Shown: positions 36,455 through 45,907 of the stretch, one piece after another | Layout: every line of letters begins with the position of its first letter | Numbering within the stretch: the stretch's first letter is position 1 | Assembly (NCBI GenBank): GCA_001275005.1 | Contig: JWZX01003100.1 | Span: 1 to 58,520 of the forward strand | Length of the DNA stretch: 58,520 nucleotides | Source of the DNA: Chrysochromulina tobinii | Lineage: Eukaryota; Haptophyta; Prymnesiales; Chrysochromulinaceae | Direction of reading: 5' to 3' | The notes under the pieces: model-generated | The model's input: only the letters and a program-made list of their open reading frames with translations | What the model was told of the DNA's origin: nothing | Databases searched by the model: none | Made by a program: the position numbers and the translations under genes

Positions 36455-39400
36455 ATGGCAGCGCTTGGCGCGCTGCACCATGCATGGCTGCCGCCTGAAA
36501 GCCCGGTGCGCTTCTGGGGCGATCGGAGCTTGGCAGCGCCGGAGCGCTCGACGCGCGTGAGGCCGGACGAGGTGCTTGCAGTGCTTGGCAAGCTGCAGCC
36601 CTTGAGCCGGCTGATCCATGCCCTCATGAACGAGCGCGGCGTCATGGCATGCACGATCGCTGGCGGAAACACGCCCTTCTTTGCTGAACGGCTAACTGTC
36701 GCAATTGCCGCGACCGACGAGGCGCTCGCCGGACTCGCGAACGTTCCCGCCAGCGTGCATGAGGCGCTGCTGAGCCTGCGCGAGATCTCCCTCCATGAGA
36801 TGCCGCTGCCGCCGCCCGCCACGGACACGCTACCCGAGCTGCCAGCTGACTCCATCACCACGGCCGTCGCCGCCGCCGTCACGGCCACCGCCGTCACCGC
36901 CGCCGCCGTCACCGCCGAGCAGCGCGCCGAGGTGTTCTACGCCTCCTTTGGAGCGTACGACGAGCTGCTGACCACTCTGCAACTCGAGCTATGCTCGGAG
37001 CTCGTGTGCGCGGCGACGGACGCATTTGCGTGCTTCACGCAGCTGAAAGACGCGGTGGGCGTAATGCACGCCTTTGTCGCCGTCGGTCTCCTCCTACCTG
37101 CCGCCTCCGACCACATGTCAAAGCGCTTCCGCGGCGCGCTCGTCGTCTCTTTCCACCGGCAACAGGACTGCACCTCGAGACTCCGAGCCTCGGCGCCACG
37201 TCGGCTGGTGAACCTGGTGAGCGCGGGCTTTGAGCTGCCGCCCATACTCCTCGCCGTGCGCGAGCAGCTTGAGGCCAACTTCTCGCTGGACGCCGTCCGC
37301 GCGCTCGTTGGCACATCGCAGCCGGTCGAGGTCTGGTGGGAGGTCGCGTCTTCCCACGTGGATCAGTTGTCGAATATGGAAGAGACGCTCCTCCTCGAGC
37401 TTGAGCGGACCGCGCGGAAGGCGCGCCACCGCAGCCACATCGAGCGCCGTCATGAGCGCGTCTACTCCGACGCCAGCAGCAGCATCACCGACGACATCGC
37501 CCGCCAGGCTGAGGCCGGGGACAGCCCCCAAGCGCTGAATGGCCTCTTCTCGCCGCCGCGGAACGACTCGCGTAGCAGCATCTTGTCCGACGACTCCATG
37601 GCCGACTCTACGTACTCGTACGATCACTTCTTCTCGCGCGAGGACAGCATCCGGAATCCGCACCTCGCGCGATTCTTAGCGGAGTCGTCGCACGAGGAGC
37701 TGCTGCTGGCCTCCGCCGCGCAGCCTCGCGTCCTCCACTCCTCGGCGAGTTTGCCTGCGAACTTTGGCAGCGGCCTGGCGCTGGGGGCAGCGGCAGCAGC
37801 AGCGGCAGCAGCAGCGGCAGCAGCAGCGGCAGCAGCAGCGGCAGCAGCAGAGGCAGAGCGGATGGCGCACAGGCGCATGGCGCTCTGGCAGAAGCAGCAC
37901 CAGGAGCACCAGGAGCAGGAGCAGCAGCAGCAGCAGCAGCAACCGGACGAGAAGGGAGTGGCGGCCGCCGCGGCGGCTGATCATCGCCTCGCGTGCGCGG
38001 CGGCGGCGGCGGCGCTCCGGGCGATGGGTGAGGACAACGACGACCAGGAGGTGGGGGAGGGCGGCGCAATGGACTACACGTCGGAGAGCCTCTGGCCCAC
38101 TCACAAGCGTCCCGTGTCCGATCGCTCCCAGTACTCCCATGGCTCCGATCCGTGTGCCGATCTCGCCGACGCTCAGTACCACGATACCTTGGCCGAGGAG
38201 GAGGAGGAGGAGGACGAGGGCGAGGACGAGGGCGAGGACGAGGACGAGGAGGGGCGGCCGTTCACACCCATCGTTCCGGTCGTGAACGGCCGCTCGAGTC
38301 CGCCGCCGCCAGCGCTGTCCTCTTCACCCTCCTCTGCCGGCGTGATGGCTCGCCCTTGGTCCAAGTCACCCAGTGAGCCATCACTGCTCTCGAGCGCGAC
38401 GCCGTCGCCCGCGATGCCGTCGCCCACGATGCCCTCGCCCACGATGCCCTCGCCCACGATGGCCGCGACGAGCTCACCACCCCTGAACGTCGATGGGAAG
38501 TCGATCCTGCGCGCGGCGGCGTCCATGCTCGTGCTCGGACCGGCCTCTGTGGAGGCGAACTCGGCGGCCGAGCTGCGTGCCAAGCTGTTGGAGCTCACGC
38601 CCGCAGAGCTCAAGGCGGCGCTCGTCGCGCTGCTCAACGAGCCAGCGCCCAATAGGATGCGTACCAGCACAGCGCTCATCGCGCCGGACATTGCGGCGCC
38701 ATTGCCCACGGTGTGGACATCCGAGGCCGCGCCCTTCTCCTCCGATCAGCCGTGGCGCCGCCAAGTGCGCGAGAAGCGCCGTGCGGATCGACTCTTAAGC
38801 GCAGTAGAGCGCAGTGGCGCGATTGCAATCGAGCATAGTCGACAGCCTGGACAGTGCAATGGCAACGGTCGTGCGTCGCCTCCGCATGAGCGCAGCGAGG
38901 GCTTTCAGGCAGCGCTGCGCTCTGAAACGCTGCGGCTGCCTGAAAGCCTCAGGGGACTCTCGGGACCAAAGAGCAGCGAGGTTCGGGCAGTTGCGCCGGG
39001 CAAGAGTGATGGCTCAATGAACGCCTCACCGACGACGGTTTCGCCGACGACGACGGTCTCGCCGCCGGCGGAGCGGAGGCAATATTTCGTCTCGCCGAGT
39101 CAGACGTCGCGCTTTCGCCCACCGAGCGACCTCGCTCAGGAGTCTTCCTCGTCGAGACACACGTCGCGCTCGCGCCCACCGAGCGACCTCGCGCTATCGA
39201 CCTCCCCACCCTTGCGGATCTCCCCACCCAACCTGCGCCCCCCGCGGAGACGCCGTCAATGCTCCGAAGACGACCTCTGGCCGCCGCCACCCGCCGCCGC
39301 CAGCCTACCTCGGACAAACTCTGCGATCCAATTCACGCAGATGGGTGCGCAGCTCACAAAATCTACCCGCTCATTTCACGAGGCGTCGGACGCCGACGTC

Positions 39401-40990
39401 ACTGCTGCTGCCGCTGCCGCTGCCGCTGCCGCTGCCGCTGCCGCTGCTGCGGCCGCTGCCGCTACCGCAGGAACGGACGGCGGCGCTACCGCAGGAACGG
39501 ACGGCGCCGCCCCCGCCGGCGCCGCCCCCGCCGGCGCCGCCCCCGCCGGCGCCTCCTCTGTGCCCTTCGTTCCATTCGTCCCTTTCGTCCCCTTCGGCAT
39601 CGTCACCAGCGCTTCATCCGACGTTGCCCGCCGGGTCGAGTCCTCGGCACCGTCGGCTGCACCGGCGCCGGCGCCGGCACCGGCACCGGTGCTCGGGCAT
39701 AGCTTGCCTGAGCAATCGGATTGGGTCATCGGGCTGCATGAGGTGTCGTTCCACGGCAAGATCGGCGCGGGCTCGGCGGGAACCACCTATGCAGCCACCT
39801 GGAACGGCGCGCGCGTGGCTGTCAAGGTCGCCGGCTGTAATCCCTCGTCGATGGAAAGCTGGCGCGCGGAGGTAGATGCTCTCACGAGGCTGCGCCATCC
39901 GAATGTGGTACAGTACCTAGGCTGCGTCATCTCGCCGCCCACCTACTGCCTCGTGCTCGACTATTGCGACGCGGGCGACCTCTATCGCGCCCTCCGGCTC
40001 CCAACGCCGCCCGGCTTCTTGCTGCGCGTCGCTCGCAACGTAGCGGCGGGGATGGCGTATCTGCATAGGCGCCAAGTGATGCATCGTGACCTGAAGAGCT
40101 CGAATGTGCTCCTCGACACGGCGGGAGGCGTCAAGCTGACCGATTTCGGCGTGGCTGTGCGCGTGAAGGATGGGCGAGACTCCGAAATGCACGGGTACGC
40201 CCACGGCGTGCAGGGCGCTGGCCTGCTCTGGGGCGACACGGATGAGTTTGAGCGCAGCTGCGACCCGCTCTCTGGCGAGATGGGGACCTATCGGTGGATG
40301 GCGCCCGAGGTGACGCGGCATGAGGGGTACACGAAGAGCGCGGACGTCTTCTCATACGCGATGCTTCTCTTCGAGCTCCTCACTCACGAGATCCCCTTCG
40401 CCGACCGACCGCCGCTGCAGGCGGCCGTCGCCATCGGGCTGCAAGACCTGCGCCCGCCGCTGCCCCCTGATGCACCGCGCGCCCTGACCGACCTGGTGTG
40501 CGCGTGCTGGAAACGCCGTCCGACGACCCGTCCCAAGTTTGACGGCGTGCTTACACAGCTAGCGGAGGCGAGCGCCTCACTTACCTTCGACGAGATCAAG
40601 TGGCTCGATGCCCCCCACGGGCATCCCGTCTACAAGCCCGTCCTTCAGGCATCAAATGGCTCGATGCCGGGCGCCGCGCCGAGCCCCCTTCTGCCCGCGC
40701 CGGGCTTGCACGACACCGCCGTCTCCGGTGTCGTCGGTGTGGTGAGCGCCGTGCCGGCGCAGGTAGACCTGCCGTACAGGGCGCCGTACCGGGCGCAGGA
40801 GACGGCGCCGACAGCCCCTGCTGCCGATGCCAATGCGTGCACATCCGCACTTCTCGGCACCCGTTCGCATTCCATGTTCCCGGCGCAGGAGACGGCGCCA
40901 GTGCATCATGAGACGATGATCATCGAGCCTAGCCTCAGCCGGCAGCGCAGCGGACCCGAGCTCAAGCTGAGCGTCGGTATACCGATGTGA
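36455..40990 (+). CDS. Large TKL/Raf-like protein kinase
   Basis: About 1511 residues from the ATG at 36455. The first 330 residues are a folded, mostly helical domain of unknown family (PDEVLAVLGKLQPLSRLIHA, LELCSELVCAATDAFACFTQ). A very long disordered middle has polyalanine runs (37785-37850, 39400-39470), a glutamine run, acidic runs and tandem SPTMP repeats. The kinase domain is near the C-terminus (about residues 1100-1370): glycine loop IGAGSAGTTY, VAVK lysine, HRDLKSSN, DFG, then MAPE after a 50-residue activation segment. The DFG-MAPE text and KSSN are typical of the TKL group. All catalytic residues are present, so it should be active on Ser/Thr or Tyr. The short tail has a repeated PAQETAP motif. 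Substrate unknown. Confidence 0.9.
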   Translation: MAALGALHHAWLPPESPVRFWGDRSLAAPERSTRVRPDEVLAVLGKLQPLSRLIHALMNERGVMACTIAGGNTPFFAERLTVAIAATDEALAGLANVPASVHEALLSLREISLHEMPLPPPATDTLPELPADSITTAVAAAVTATAVTAAAVTAEQRAEVFYASFGAYDELLTTLQLELCSELVCAATDAFACFTQLKDAVGVMHAFVAVGLLLPAASDHMSKRFRGALVVSFHRQQDCTSRLRASAPRRLVNLVSAGFELPPILLAVREQLEANFSLDAVRALVGTSQPVEVWWEVASSHVDQLSNMEETLLLELERTARKARHRSHIERRHERVYSDASSSITDDIARQAEAGDSPQALNGLFSPPRNDSRSSILSDDSMADSTYSYDHFFSREDSIRNPHLARFLAESSHEELLLASAAQPRVLHSSASLPANFGSGLALGAAAAAAAAAAAAAAAAAAAAAEAERMAHRRMALWQKQHQEHQEQEQQQQQQQPDEKGVAAAAAADHRLACAAAAAALRAMGEDNDDQEVGEGGAMDYTSESLWPTHKRPVSDRSQYSHGSDPCADLADAQYHDTLAEEEEEEDEGEDEGEDEDEEGRPFTPIVPVVNGRSSPPPPALSSSPSSAGVMARPWSKSPSEPSLLSSATPSPAMPSPTMPSPTMPSPTMAATSSPPLNVDGKSILRAAASMLVLGPASVEANSAAELRAKLLELTPAELKAALVALLNEPAPNRMRTSTALIAPDIAAPLPTVWTSEAAPFSSDQPWRRQVREKRRADRLLSAVERSGAIAIEHSRQPGQCNGNGRASPPHERSEGFQAALRSETLRLPESLRGLSGPKSSEVRAVAPGKSDGSMNASPTTVSPTTTVSPPAERRQYFVSPSQTSRFRPPSDLAQESSSSRHTSRSRPPSDLALSTSPPLRISPPNLRPPRRRRQCSEDDLWPPPPAAASLPRTNSAIQFTQMGAQLTKSTRSFHEASDADVTAAAAAAAAAAAAAAAAAAAATAGTDGGATAGTDGAAPAGAAPAGAAPAGASSVPFVPFVPFVPFGIVTSASSDVARRVESSAPSAAPAPAPAPAPVLGHSLPEQSDWVIGLHEVSFHGKIGAGSAGTTYAATWNGARVAVKVAGCNPSSMESWRAEVDALTRLRHPNVVQYLGCVISPPTYCLVLDYCDAGDLYRALRLPTPPGFLLRVARNVAAGMAYLHRRQVMHRDLKSSNVLLDTAGGVKLTDFGVAVRVKDGRDSEMHGYAHGVQGAGLLWGDTDEFERSCDPLSGEMGTYRWMAPEVTRHEGYTKSADVFSYAMLLFELLTHEIPFADRPPLQAAVAIGLQDLRPPLPPDAPRALTDLVCACWKRRPTTRPKFDGVLTQLAEASASLTFDEIKWLDAPHGHPVYKPVLQASNGSMPGAAPSPLLPAPGLHDTAVSGVVGVVSAVPAQVDLPYRAPYRAQETAPTAPAADANACTSALLGTRSHSMFPAQETAPVHHETMIIEPSLSRQRSGPELKLSVGIPM
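37785..37950. repeat. In-frame GCA/GCAGCG and CAG microsatellites
   Basis: Runs of GCAGCAGCAGCGGCA units encode polyalanine, followed by CAG repeats encoding polyglutamine, inside the kinase gene. A second run of GCTGCC units is at 39400-39470, and proline/alanine-coding GCCGCCCCCGCCG units at 39507-39555. Confidence 0.85.
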
Positions 40991-41341
40991 CTCAGCCAGG
41001 CGTGGCAAGACACACCATGTACAACGTTGGGCGCGAGACTACCGTGTCAACGCGTCGTTGTCGAGGAACACGGCTTGTCAACACGGCTTCCAAGCCCATG
41101 CATAGCCAGAGGACAGCTACAGGGTACAGAATCGCGTATCTACGATAGCAGTGAGAGAGGGTGTTCCTGTATCATTCGGCGGCGTCCGGTCCGATTCAAG
41201 GTGTGAAAAAAGCTCAGTTGAGGAGATTCTCGTCAAAGGGGTCATCAAAGATCGGCGGGCCGCCGCGCGCACGAGATTCCTTGGCACGTCGAGTTCACGT
41301 CCGCGACGGACGCTGACTGACGCCTTCGTCACGCCCGCAAT
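40991..41341. other. Short intergenic region, no gene seen
   Basis: A 350-bp spacer between the kinase stop and the next ATG. No motif was recognised. Confidence 0.5.
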
Positions 41342-42292
41342 ATGGCGTTCGCTAGTCGCGCAATTCCGATTGCGTATCGAACGAGCACCATGGGTTATCG
41401 CAGCCCTGATCGAATGCCAATAGACAGGGCGCGATATGAGTTGGAGCCGATCACGTCGCTCCGTGATTTGAATTGGGGTGACATGCGCTCTATGCGCCCG
41501 AGCTTCCGAAACTTGAAGAGCCTTCGAACGGACACCCCGCCGGTGCTTAGCAAGGCATCGCGCTCGACATCCTCGCTCTTTCACACGCCCACTCCCGGCA
41601 CCCCATCCTTCCTTAATCCTTCGCTTAGAACGCTGTCAAGAGAGGGCCGGAAGAGCTCCAGCCCGACCTTCGCCTCCGAGATGCGAGCGCGGCCGCACAC
41701 ACCCACGGACATCATGCGTCCTTCCACGCCTGGAACGTTCTGGAAGCCAAGTCACCAGCCATTTGATATTGACATCTCACCGGACGCTGTGTCCCGTCAA
41801 GGCTGCATCCCGCGCCATCCGCTGGTCTGGAAACCTGCAGGGAGTGACATGTTCCCGGTTTCATGGCACGATTCGCCGCAACTGCGCGAGCCGCTCAAAT
41901 CATCAAGGCTGGTGGCCTCTCTCCGCTCCAACTCGGCTGCTGTGCTTCGACCGCGACCGTGCCACAAACCGCCGCCGATCATTCATATCAAAGACTCTAA
42001 ACGAGTTAGCATTGCGATGAGGTACCGCCAGTCGTCCCAACGGGCCTCAGGGGCCCGTAGAGCTCAATCACCGGCCCGTCGAACCACACCGGCCGATGAG
42101 CCGTCCATGATGCGCTTGATTCCACCAACGCCTAGCACGACCGAAGTTCTTGGCGACCACCACCAACGGGCTCTGGTTTCATACCCTCCGCCCCACATGG
42201 ATACGCTGGATTGGACAACAATTGTGGGATCTGTGGAACAGAAAACCTCGACGACTTCATGCGCCTTGAGCAACACGAACAAGGCCTTGTAA
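41342..42292 (+). CDS. Basic, disordered protein of unknown function
   Basis: A 316-codon frame with an ATG start. The protein is rich in Ser, Pro, Arg and Thr, with several TPxTP/STPGTF sites (HTPTPGTPSFL, PSTPGTFWKPS) that look like proline-directed phosphorylation sites. Aromatic patches (PFDIDISPDAV, LDWTTIVGSV) suggest short binding motifs. No known domain is recognised. Codon use matches neighbouring genes and no comparable frame exists on the other strand, so it is probably real. A cytoskeletal or regulatory scaffold role would be speculative. Confidence 0.5.
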   Translation: MAFASRAIPIAYRTSTMGYRSPDRMPIDRARYELEPITSLRDLNWGDMRSMRPSFRNLKSLRTDTPPVLSKASRSTSSLFHTPTPGTPSFLNPSLRTLSREGRKSSSPTFASEMRARPHTPTDIMRPSTPGTFWKPSHQPFDIDISPDAVSRQGCIPRHPLVWKPAGSDMFPVSWHDSPQLREPLKSSRLVASLRSNSAAVLRPRPCHKPPPIIHIKDSKRVSIAMRYRQSSQRASGARRAQSPARRTTPADEPSMMRLIPPTPSTTEVLGDHHQRALVSYPPPHMDTLDWTTIVGSVEQKTSTTSCALSNTNKAL

Positions 42293-42515
42293 TTCTTGCG
42301 GTCCCTCGTGACAACTTCAGCGTAAGTTGAAAGTTTTTCAGGTTCTTGGAGCTTCGATGCATCAATGCTCTTGTGCTCATGTGCTCGCACGTCCACAAAC
42401 CCGTTAAGCCCGAGCCGGGTTTCGGAGTGATGAGATGAGGGTCGTTTTCGTCCCTGGTTAGAGATGATGATTTTTTCCCAATTTACCGCGGGCGGACTCC
42501 CCTGTGGGGAAAACG

Positions 42516-44561
42516 ATGAGGTGCGAAACTTCCTTCACGGTATTTTCGAACATGCCGAAGGAGTCGCAGGGGACAGGCGGCGGCGGCGGTTGCCCGCCCT
42601 CGTGGAAAACGTGCCCGGGTTGCAACCAGAAGTTCTCTCCCGCTTCATTCGACATTCACGTCAAGCGCTGCCGAGACCGCAAGGACGTGCGGCTCGCCGC
42701 CGAGGAGATCAAGGAGAGGATGTTCATGGAAAATGCCTATTGGGGACGCGGCCCACTCCCGACCGACCCAGTCTGCCCAAACTGTGGCCAGAGGTACCAC
42801 GTGCAGGCAATGGGGCCACATATAAAGCGTTGCCGCCGTCTGCGGCCAAAGGGAGGCACGAAATCTGATCCGTTTGGGGCTGGCTCCACAGCGTTTGATG
42901 GTATGTGGGGCGTGAGCCGTGAAGATCGCCCACTTCCTTCGATGCTCGAGAAGCTCGGTAACTCGCTTAAGCTGCTGGTAGCTGGCGACGCTTCAGAAGC
43001 AGTCGACGGTCCAGGCAGCCTCAGCGATGAGGAAGAGAAGGTGCTCGGCGCCGCAGAGCGGCAGCGGCTTCGAAAGCTCTTCGACAAGTTCGACGCGAAC
43101 GGCGATGGCGCCCTCTCGCAGGCGGAGCACGGCCTGCTGCTCTTCAACTGCTTCCCAGAGCGCGTCATTGATGCCAAGGAGCTGCTTGCCGAGTTTCGGA
43201 CAGTCGACGCCGACGGTTCGGGCTTCGTGAGCTTCGATGAATTTCTCACCTACTATGGGCTACTCACCCCTGCGTCGACCCACTTCGACGAGGCGGCAGA
43301 TATGTTTGCCTTCTTCGACGTGGACCATTCGGGCACGCTCGAGCTGCACGAGTTTGCCTCCCTCTTGAACAATGTCTTCCCCACACAATGCGATGCCAAC
43401 GAGTCCGCCATTGCCTCGGAATTTGCGAACGCCGACAAAGATGGCTCGAACTCGATCACCTTCATCGAGTTCTGTGCGTACTACGAGCGGTTGTGCTCAC
43501 TGTACGGCGACACGAAGCCGCTCACCACTCAGGAGCTCCGGTCCGCTGCTACTCCACTGCTCGCCAAACCGGCAACTCGCAAAGACAAGGGCGTGCGGAT
43601 CGTCACTCCGAAGACGATCAAGCGTTCGAGAGGTGAGAATGAGAATGCGGGCGGCGGCGGCGTCGGCGTAGGCGGCGTAGGCGGCGCAGGCGGCGCAGGC
43701 GGCGCAGGCAGCGCGGGCGGCGCGGGCGGAGGCGGAGGCGGAGGCGAAGGCGGCGGAGGCGACGTAGAGAGCGCGACCCACCTGGTGGCTCGATGTGCGC
43801 AGCTGCGCGAGCTGCGCGAGAGTGGCTGGATCTCAGAGAGCGAGTATCACAATAAGCTCACTGAATCTCTCGGCCCCGGGCCCATCGGAGACTTTCACAA
43901 GGCCTTCGTCGACAAGTCGTCCGAGCTCCGCGGGCTCCTTGCTATGGGGCTGATCACGCAGCCAGAGTACGATGCCAAGCTGGGCGCGTTGGTGACCGGG
44001 CTGAGGGGCGAGCCGACGAGCGCTACGGTCCAGGCTGCCGCCACCGAGCTGAGTGCGGAGGAGGCGTTGGTGCGATGCGAAGGGTGCGGCGAGAAGTTCC
44101 TGCCGCACCTCCGCCCGAAGCATCAGCGCACGTGTACGGCGGTGCTGCCGGCCAAGAAGATGAAGAAGGTCACCTTCGGGCAAGGCGGTGGCGGCTTTGG
44201 ATCGGGCAGAAGCGGCTTGAACCCCACCGATGAACGTCCACTGCCCAGGCCGCGGGATTCAAGCGCGGCAGAGGCAGACGCACGCTCAGTCGAGTTCGCT
44301 GATAACGGGAGCAATTCTTTCGTGGCGTGCAGCAAGTGCGGACGCACCTTTTTCCCAGATCGCTTGCCACTGCACCTTCGCGCCTGCAAGGGTGGCAAGG
44401 CTGGCGGCAAGGGCACCGCCGATCCTAATCAGGATTCCCAACCTCCGGTCGGCGAGGCTGAGGCGCTGAGGCTAGCCGAGCTTGCGGAGCTGCTGAGTGC
44501 GGGATTCATAACACAGGAGGAGCATGATGCGAAGCGCTCCGCGTTCTTGCTCAGCGCCTAG
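42516..44561 (+). CDS. C2HC zinc-finger / EF-hand / SHOCT-like protein
   Basis: About 681 residues from the ATG at 42516. Domain order: two C2HC fingers (CPGCNQKFSPASFDIHVKRC and CPNCGQRYHVQAMGPHIKRC); four EF-hands, in loops DANGDGALSQAE, DADGSGFVSFDE, DVDHSGTLELHE and DKDGSNSITFIE; a glycine-rich linker; two SHOCT-like hairpins (LRESGWISESEYHNKL and LAMGLITQPEYDAKL); two more C2HC fingers (CEGCGEKFLPHLRPKHQRTC and CSKCGRTFFPDRLPLHLRAC); and a last SHOCT-like hairpin (LSAGFITQEEHDAKR). The fingers are of the ZC2HC1 type, seen in cilium/flagellum-associated and RNA-related proteins. A Ca2+-regulated scaffold is the likely role (inference). No intron. Confidence 0.9.
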   Translation: MRCETSFTVFSNMPKESQGTGGGGGCPPSWKTCPGCNQKFSPASFDIHVKRCRDRKDVRLAAEEIKERMFMENAYWGRGPLPTDPVCPNCGQRYHVQAMGPHIKRCRRLRPKGGTKSDPFGAGSTAFDGMWGVSREDRPLPSMLEKLGNSLKLLVAGDASEAVDGPGSLSDEEEKVLGAAERQRLRKLFDKFDANGDGALSQAEHGLLLFNCFPERVIDAKELLAEFRTVDADGSGFVSFDEFLTYYGLLTPASTHFDEAADMFAFFDVDHSGTLELHEFASLLNNVFPTQCDANESAIASEFANADKDGSNSITFIEFCAYYERLCSLYGDTKPLTTQELRSAATPLLAKPATRKDKGVRIVTPKTIKRSRGENENAGGGGVGVGGVGGAGGAGGAGSAGGAGGGGGGGEGGGGDVESATHLVARCAQLRELRESGWISESEYHNKLTESLGPGPIGDFHKAFVDKSSELRGLLAMGLITQPEYDAKLGALVTGLRGEPTSATVQAAATELSAEEALVRCEGCGEKFLPHLRPKHQRTCTAVLPAKKMKKVTFGQGGGGFGSGRSGLNPTDERPLPRPRDSSAAEADARSVEFADNGSNSFVACSKCGRTFFPDRLPLHLRACKGGKAGGKGTADPNQDSQPPVGEAEALRLAELAELLSAGFITQEEHDAKRSAFLLSA

Positions 44562-45043
44562 GTAGGTGGCCACTCAAATGCCCCAGGGGGGTGCAGGCGC
44601 GCAGCGGCAAAATAGCCCAGCGTCCCCGTAAAGCTGTACACGAAGTACGATTCTGTGAGCTCTCAGATAGAGAGTTATAGGCGATCATCACAATCCGAGA
44701 ATTCCGCATATATATGACGCGCGCGTGTCGTCCGCTCTTGACGGGCGGCGGTCTCAAGGATTTGAGCGGGGGGAGGGCTTTTTTCGCCAGTCGAGGCTGC
44801 AGGCTCCTGGACGAGAGGCAATTCGGAATTATACACTTTGAAGAGTGTCCATGATTGGTTGATTGCTTTGTTCCAAGAGAGCTGCAGAGAGTGCTTGCTT
44901 TTACGCTTCCAAGTGAGGATTGCACGTCACACATCAAGCACCGGGTGTCGCATGGTGTCGCGTCTGTCGTGTTAACGTTCACACATTCACATTCATCAGT
45001 CGATCATCAGGGATTGCAATTGTATGTACGCATCTTTCTGGAA
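44562..45043. other. Promoter region of the CRAL-TRIO gene
   Basis: Contains the 26-bp element (44957-44982) followed by ACACATTCACATTCATC. A minus-strand frame of 143 codons across it is not protein-like. Confidence 0.5.
44957..44982 (+). promoter_or_regulatory. 26-bp element, copy C (CRAL-TRIO gene)
   Basis: Begins GTCGCGTCTGTCGTGTTA and ends ACGTTCAC. It lies 62-87 bp upstream of the ATG at 45044. A partial GTCGCATG precedes it, and two ACATTCAC words follow. Confidence 0.6.
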
Positions 45044-45907
45044 ATGCAAGCCCTCTCGCCAGCCCTCGCTGACAAGGCTCGCCGGAACCTCAAAGAGCCT
45101 GAGGACGCCGCGGCTGTCTTCGAGCAGGCAAGGCTGGAAGTGGTCGCTTTGATTGGCGAAGAGGAGCAAAAGCGTTTCGACTGGGCGCTGTTGGCGATGC
45201 TTCGGCAGGCCAAGTGGGACAAGGCTGCCGCTGTCAAGAAGATGTGTGCGCTCTCAAAGTACGCCTCCAAGAATTCGCACCTCTTTGTGGACTCGACCGC
45301 TGACGAGTTCATCGTCCAAGCTGAAATCGGGATGATGTCGCACCTTCCGGTTCGCAACTCTCGTGGCGAACTCGTGCTGCTCCTTGATGGGGTGAAGCTC
45401 ACGCCGTATGCGAAGAAGTTCACAATGACGGACATGCTTCGCTTCTCCGTCTTCTACATGAGCAAATTGATGGTCTCGGAGGAGACGCAGATCAATGGCG
45501 TCATCATCCTCGAGAACCTGCACAACTACCCGATGCTGGCTCTGAACAGCATGAAGGGTGGGAGCCTCGCAGGCATCCGAGCCTCGTTCGAATGGATGCA
45601 CTTGAGCCCCCTGCGCCTGCGCGGCTTGTACGCGATCAAGCAGCCGTGGTACATCGGCATGATGCTCGGTCTCACCCGGCCGTTCATGCCACGCAAGCTC
45701 CGAGAGCGCGTCTACCTCTTCGGCGAGGATACGTCAGCTATGCTCGAGGCCGCCGGCCTCACGCCCGAGCAGGTGCCGCCCGAGTATGGCGGCACCCTCG
45801 AAGGCTTCGACTACTGCTGGCATTTGAAACAGCAGCTCAGCTTTGAAAGAGCCGCTCAAATGCCGGGTGTAGTCGAAGCCATCAAGCCAGAAGCGGCGTT
45901 GTGGTGA
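45044..45907 (+). CDS. CRAL-TRIO (Sec14-like) lipid-binding protein
   Basis: A 287-residue protein from the ATG at 45044 (MQALSPALADKARRN). The first 90 residues are the helical CRAL-TRIO-N part (FDWALLAMLRQAKWDKAAA). The lipid-binding fold follows: ELVLLLDGVKL, a strand NGVIILENLHN, QPWYIGMMLGLTRPFMPRKLRERVYLFG, and EQVPPEYGGTLEGFD close to the end. KPF-LPxKLRxRVxLxG and PPEYGGTL are diagnostic and resemble alpha-tocopherol-transfer/clavesin-type proteins. It probably carries a hydrophobic ligand (tocopherol, retinoid, phosphoinositide) between membranes; the ligand is not predictable. No signal peptide, so cytosolic. Confidence 0.88.
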   Translation: MQALSPALADKARRNLKEPEDAAAVFEQARLEVVALIGEEEQKRFDWALLAMLRQAKWDKAAAVKKMCALSKYASKNSHLFVDSTADEFIVQAEIGMMSHLPVRNSRGELVLLLDGVKLTPYAKKFTMTDMLRFSVFYMSKLMVSEETQINGVIILENLHNYPMLALNSMKGGSLAGIRASFEWMHLSPLRLRGLYAIKQPWYIGMMLGLTRPFMPRKLRERVYLFGEDTSAMLEAAGLTPEQVPPEYGGTLEGFDYCWHLKQQLSFERAAQMPGVVEAIKPEAALW

